Assembly: GCA_002469525.1 (NCBI GenBank)
Contig: DKME01000075.1
Span: 1 to 8,895, forward strand
Direction: 5' to 3'
DNA: 8,895 bases
Source: Actinobacteria bacterium UBA7422
GTDB taxonomy: Bacteria; Actinomycetota; Actinomycetes; S36-B12
Of the stretch, positions 5,987 through 8,895 are shown piece by piece. The translations under genes and the position numbers were made by a program. Position 1 is the stretch's first letter. The number at the start of each line of letters is the position of its first letter. The notes below the pieces were generated by a model. The model searched no databases and was not told where the DNA came from. It saw only the letters and a list, made by a program, of their open reading frames with translations.

Positions 5987-6745
5987 CTACTCGAGAACAA
6001 CAGCTCTCGCACCAAGCCCAAGGCTGGCTGAGAACCACGCGAAGTAACTTTCAATTCCTTCTTGAGTGCCTGTGGCAAAATCTCTAATGGCGTTCACATA
6101 CGCGGTTCGAGTTGACTCAAACATTCCGTTTTCTGGGATGGTGAAGTTTGACGGGTCAAGACTTCTGGCACTGAGAACGGTACGCACGGCTGCCCGGGCG
6201 ACCAGCCCTGAACCCCAGGTAAATGGACGCAATCGCATGATTTCACCGTGCACGTAGCCGGCTTCGATTACGGCTGGAATTTTCGTGGCTGAGCACTGCT
6301 GGGACAGTCGCATGAGTGCACTTGGGACCTCAGTGTGCTCAGGGAGCCCGCCAATATGCAGGGGGTCGTCAGCACTCTGATCCAATCTAGGTCGAGCTAG
6401 CTGTTCTCGGGGAAGAAACTCTTTTGCAACAAGGGTGTGCAGTCCGGTTATGACTTGAAGTGGCGCACGCATCCAAATGTCATTAAATTTCGGGGCTTCC
6501 ACTGTTGCTGCCAAACTCGCGGCAAGCACTTTTCCCATGGGTGACTGCTCAACGCCGACAAGGTCTGCGCCCTCGAGTGCCGCCGAGTCTGCTCCGCCTC
6601 GCGCGATCGAAGACTTGGCTACCTGGGTTGAGGCAGCACGGATATCCCTCCGCCAGAGCACTTCGTCTATATCGGTTCTTGCCGCATTTGTGAACTGTTG
6701 AACCTGGCCCCAACCGGCAACTAATTCAAGGGGTGGGGTGGTCAT
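5987..6745 (-). CDS. Fic-like protein with degenerate catalytic motif (252 aa, hypothetical)
   Basis: Fic enzymes transfer AMP or related groups using a HPFx(D/E)GNGR motif. Here residues 166-184 read as a recognisable but altered version: H-G-E-I-M then RLRPFTWGSGLVAR. The catalytic His is Arg173, the acidic residue is Trp177, Asn is Ser179 and the first Arg is Leu181. An SAALEG at 54-59 matches the (S/T)xxxE(G/N) inhibitory motif of regulated Fic proteins. The C-terminal half contains further helices consistent with a Fic fold. Loss of the catalytic His argues against classical AMP transfer; a binding or regulatory role is possible. It is probably the counterpart of the conserved hypothetical after the HAD gene in mycobacteria (Rv3662c by position). 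I chose ATG 6745 for its TANNNT box; ATG 6760 and TTG 6817 are in frame upstream. Confidence 0.72.
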   Translation of the reverse strand: MTTPPLELVAGWGQVQQFTNAARTDIDEVLWRRDIRAASTQVAKSSIARGGADSAALEGADLVGVEQSPMGKVLAASLAATVEAPKFNDIWMRAPLQVITGLHTLVAKEFLPREQLARPRLDQSADDPLHIGGLPEHTEVPSALMRLSQQCSATKIPAVIEAGYVHGEIMRLRPFTWGSGLVARAAVRTVLSARSLDPSNFTIPENGMFESTRTAYVNAIRDFATGTQEGIESYFAWFSASLGLGARAVVLE

Positions 6746-6758
6746 GGTCCAACGGTAC
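6743..6758 (-). promoter_or_regulatory. Candidate leaderless -10 box of the Fic-like gene
   Basis: On the minus strand TACCGT is followed by six bases (TGGACC) and then ATG at 6745. This is the TANNNT-N6-ATG layout typical of leaderless actinobacterial transcripts. No clear -35 element is visible at 16-18 bases upstream. A GAAGG at about 10 bases before the upstream ATG (6760) leaves a leadered alternative open. Confidence 0.4.
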
Positions 6759-6786
6759 ATATTGCTAAAACCTTCATGCCAGCGCC

Positions 6787-6799
6787 TTCGATTTTCGAA
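6787..6799. promoter_or_regulatory. Palindrome in the Fic-like/acs divergent promoter region
   Basis: TTCGA, three bases (TTT), then TCGAA form a perfect 13-base inverted repeat. It sits about 30 bases upstream of the acs -10 box and about 30 bases from the Fic-like -10 box, a position suited to a regulator acting on either or both genes. I do not recognise it as a known acs operator, and a short A/T-rich palindrome can arise by chance. Confidence 0.3.
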
Positions 6800-6828
6800 T
6801 CCCCTACTTTCCCGCAACGCAATTTGGA

Positions 6829-6857
6829 TAGATTAAACCCACGCAATGTAAGGGAGG
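6829..6857 (+). promoter_or_regulatory. acs -10 box and ribosome binding site
   Basis: TAGATT (6829-6834) fits the actinobacterial TANNNT -10 box; a transcript would start near 6841. A strong AGGGAGG (6851-6857) lies 9 bases before the acs ATG. A -35 element is not convincing, which would fit dependence on an activator. Unlike its neighbours, acs therefore appears to have a short 5' leader and a classical Shine-Dalgarno sequence. Confidence 0.5.
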
Positions 6858-6866
6858 CCCACCGAA

Positions 6867-8831
6867 ATGTCCCAAGACCACGAAACCCTCGACAATCTGC
6901 TTCGCGAAAACCGGACCTTCCCCCCGAGCACCGAGTTCGCCGAAAATTCCAACATAACGGCAGACCTTTACACACAGGCAGATGCAGACCGGCTCGGATT
7001 CTGGGAACAGCAGGCCCGTGAACTTGATTGGGACACGGACTTCACTGAAGTCCTCGATTGGTCCGACGCTCCCTTTGCTAAGTGGTTTGTCGGTGGCACA
7101 CTCAACGTTGCCTACAACTGTGTTGACCGTCATGTTCATGCAGGTTTCGGAGACCAGGTCGCAATTCGGTTCGAGGGTGAACCTGGTGACCAGCGCAACA
7201 TCACCTACCGGGAACTCATGGGGGAAGTTTCCAAGGCCGCTAATGCACTCCAAGAGCTTGGAGTAACCGCGGGTGACCGAGTTGCGATCTACATGCCCAT
7301 GATCCCCGAAGCTGTTGTGGCCATGCTCGCATGCGCTCGAGTCGGGGCTGCGCATTCGGTTGTCTTCGCTGGCTTCAGCGCAGAAGCACTTCGCAGCCGA
7401 ATTCAAGATGCTCAGGCAAAGCTAGTAATCACAGTGGACGGACAGAATCGTCGGGGAAGCGTCATGGCATTGAAGCCCGCCGTAGACGAAGCCGTTGCCG
7501 CCTGTCCATCGGTAAATAATGTTTTGGTTGTTAAGCGCTGCGGCAATGACGTGACCTGGGGCGAAAAAGACGTGTGGTGGCATGAGTTCGTTGATCAACA
7601 ATCCGAGGAACACACGCCGCTCGCATTTGATTCCGAGCACCCACTGTTTATTTTGTATACCTCAGGAACCACTGGCAAACCGAAAGGAATTCTGCACACA
7701 ACGGGTGGGTACCTGACTCAGGTCGCGTACACGCATCGAGTTGTGTTTGACCTCAAGCCTGATTCAGACGTTTACTGGTGCACCGCCGACATTGGTTGGG
7801 TGACCGGACACTCCTACATTGTTTACGGACCACTTGCCAACCGCGTCACACAGGTGATCTACGAGGGAACGCCAGACACACCGGGTAAAGACCGTTGGTG
7901 GGACATTGTTGAACGGCACGGAGTAACCACTTTGTACACGGCACCGACAGCGATTCGAACATTCATGAAGTGGGGTGACGAATTACCAGGCTCACATGAT
8001 TTGAGTTCGCTTCGACTCCTTGGATCAGTCGGTGAACCGATCAACCCCGAAGCTTGGATGTGGTACCGCGAAGTAATCGGCGGGAGCAATTGTCCGATCG
8101 TTGACACATGGTGGCAAACAGAAACGGGAGGGATAATGATCTCCCCGATTCCCAGTGTTACGGCAACGAAGCCCGGCTCCGCGATGCGAGCACTTCCTGG
8201 CATTGGCCTAGCAATCGTTGACGAGCAAGGAACTGAACTCGGCGACGGACATGGTGGTTTCCTGGTGCTCACGCAACCATGGCCAGGGATGCTGCGTGGG
8301 ATTTGGGGAGACGACCAAAGGTTTGTCGACACGTATTGGTCCAAGTGGCCTCAATACTATTTCGCAGGCGACGGCGCAAAATTTGACGACGACGGCGCAA
8401 TTTGGCTACTGGGTCGGGTAGACGACGTCATGAATGTTTCCGGTCACCGAATCTCAACTACAGAAGTCGAGTCAGCGTTGGTATCTCACTCAAGCGTCGC
8501 CGAGGCTGCGGTGGTTGGGGCATCCGACGACACGACCGGACAGGCAATTGTTGCTTTCGTGATTCTGCGATCCGGCATGGACGGTGCTGACGGCACAGAA
8601 TTGGTAAAGGAACTCCGTAACCATGTCGCGACAGAAATCGGGCCAATTGCTAAACCACGCCAAATCATGATCGTCCCGGAGTTGCCCAAGACCCGATCTG
8701 GAAAAATCTTGCGGCGGCTACTGCAAGACGTTGCAGAACACCGCAATATTGGTGACTCAACAACACTCGCTGACCCTGCCGTAATGAATCTGATTTCAAC
8801 TGGCCTTGAGGCTTCGAGTTCCGACAATTGA
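6867..8831 (+). CDS. acs: Acetyl-CoA synthetase, AMP-forming
   Basis: The enzyme activates acetate with ATP to acetyl-AMP and transfers the acetyl group to CoA, feeding acetate into central metabolism. The 654 residues equal the usual family length. Signatures in order are a CoA-contact RRG (195-197), the phosphate loop YTSGTTGKPKG (264-274), ADIGWVTGHSY (307-317), VGEP (388-391), DTWWQTETGG (413-422) with the tryptophan that limits the pocket to acetate, the hinge region GRVDDVMNVSGHR (516-528), and PKTRSGKI (607-614). Lys613 corresponds to the lysine acetylated by Pat-type acetyltransferases in other bacteria, so post-translational control is likely. All catalytic residues look intact. The start is fixed by an AGGGAGG ribosome binding site. 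It diverges from the Fic-like gene, as part of the same conserved neighbourhood. Confidence 0.98.
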   Translation: MSQDHETLDNLLRENRTFPPSTEFAENSNITADLYTQADADRLGFWEQQARELDWDTDFTEVLDWSDAPFAKWFVGGTLNVAYNCVDRHVHAGFGDQVAIRFEGEPGDQRNITYRELMGEVSKAANALQELGVTAGDRVAIYMPMIPEAVVAMLACARVGAAHSVVFAGFSAEALRSRIQDAQAKLVITVDGQNRRGSVMALKPAVDEAVAACPSVNNVLVVKRCGNDVTWGEKDVWWHEFVDQQSEEHTPLAFDSEHPLFILYTSGTTGKPKGILHTTGGYLTQVAYTHRVVFDLKPDSDVYWCTADIGWVTGHSYIVYGPLANRVTQVIYEGTPDTPGKDRWWDIVERHGVTTLYTAPTAIRTFMKWGDELPGSHDLSSLRLLGSVGEPINPEAWMWYREVIGGSNCPIVDTWWQTETGGIMISPIPSVTATKPGSAMRALPGIGLAIVDEQGTELGDGHGGFLVLTQPWPGMLRGIWGDDQRFVDTYWSKWPQYYFAGDGAKFDDDGAIWLLGRVDDVMNVSGHRISTTEVESALVSHSSVAEAAVVGASDDTTGQAIVAFVILRSGMDGADGTELVKELRNHVATEIGPIAKPRQIMIVPELPKTRSGKILRRLLQDVAEHRNIGDSTTLADPAVMNLISTGLEASSSDN

Positions 8832-8895
8832 TCTCCAACCGCTAAATGCGCTAACCAACCTGCTCAATTGGTCTTTAGTAGAGTGCTTCCATGGT
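8832..8895 (+). promoter_or_regulatory. Downstream spacer with candidate leaderless promoter for the next gene
   Basis: After the acs stop, TAGAGT (8879-8884) is followed by six bases and an ATG at 8891-8893, the same TANNNT-N6-ATG layout seen before the Fic-like gene. A new plus-strand gene probably begins here, but only five bases of it are visible, so nothing can be said of its product. A weak inverted repeat ACCAA/TTGGT (8854-8872) precedes the -10 box; it is too short to call a terminator. Confidence 0.35.

Noticed and set aside
6746..6817. TTG start at 6817 for the Fic-like gene
   Set aside because: The added 24 residues are Arg-rich, run across the divergent promoter region and the palindrome, and have no ribosome binding site.
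6804..7406. 200-codon minus-strand open frame over the acs start
   Set aside because: It is antisense to well-conserved acs codons and to the acs promoter, with no domain I recognise. The 161-codon frame at 7859-8344 is rejected for the same reason.
8370..8400. Direct repeat GACGGCGCAA at 8370 and 8391
   Set aside because: Both copies lie in conserved acs coding sequence (GDGA and DDGA), so codon use explains the similarity.
8854..8872. Inverted repeat ACCAA/TTGGT after acs
   Set aside because: A 5-bp, mostly weak stem with a 9-base loop and only a short T-run is not a credible terminator, and it partly overlaps the candidate promoter.
1..8895. tRNA, rRNA, CRISPR arrays, insertion sequences or prophage genes
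   Set aside because: No tRNA-like cloverleaf sequence, regularly spaced repeats, transposase motifs or terminal repeats were seen, and conserved chromosomal genes fill nearly all of the window.

Overview
The window is a chromosomal stretch of an actinobacterium (Actinomycetota). By eye the GC content is close to half, which is low for the phylum and would suit an aquatic or streamlined lineage, but I cannot name the genus. The phylum call rests on gene order. A helicase, a Tad/Flp secretion cluster and a CpaE/Ssd-like ATPase followed by an HAD-IB phosphatase, a conserved hypothetical and acetyl-CoA synthetase is the arrangement I recall from Mycobacterium tuberculosis (roughly Rv3649, Rv3654c-Rv3660c, Rv3661, Rv3662c, Rv3667). 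It corresponds to the actinobacterial 'helicase/secretion neighborhood' families.

Bases 1-353 hold the C-terminus of a DEAD/DEAH-box helicase (DUF1998 region with a cysteine cluster) on the plus strand. Tail to tail with it, and overlapping it, is a seven-gene minus-strand cluster at 331-5086. In transcription order it encodes a CpaE/Ssd-like ATPase, the TadA/CpaF traffic ATPase, the TadB-like and TadC-like platform proteins, a small DUF4244 Flp-like prepilin, a TadE pseudopilin and a second, shorter TadE-like protein. The first four genes are joined by 4-base ATGA/GTGA stop-start overlaps. About 96 bases separate the machine genes from the pilin genes. Together they should form a type IVc (Tad) pilus or secretion machine of the single-membrane type. 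No prepilin peptidase is encoded here.

An HAD-IB phosphatase with a C-terminal membrane segment (5172-5954, plus) diverges from the Tad cluster. It converges on a Fic-like gene (5987-6745, minus) whose catalytic motif is degenerate. That gene diverges from acs (6867-8831, plus), a full-length AMP-forming acetyl-CoA synthetase. The last bases (8879-8893) look like a promoter and start codon for another plus-strand gene that continues beyond the window.

The most interesting signals are these: several genes appear to start with leaderless transcripts (TANNNT box 5-6 bases before ATG); the divergent Tad/HAD promoters may share overlapping -35 elements; an inverted repeat can sequester the prepilin ribosome binding site; the TadE start is ambiguous, with one candidate start exactly at the predicted processing site; and the Fic-like protein keeps an inhibitory-type motif but lacks the catalytic histidine. 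There is no stretch over 300 bases without a gene, and I saw no RNA genes, CRISPR arrays or insertion sequences.
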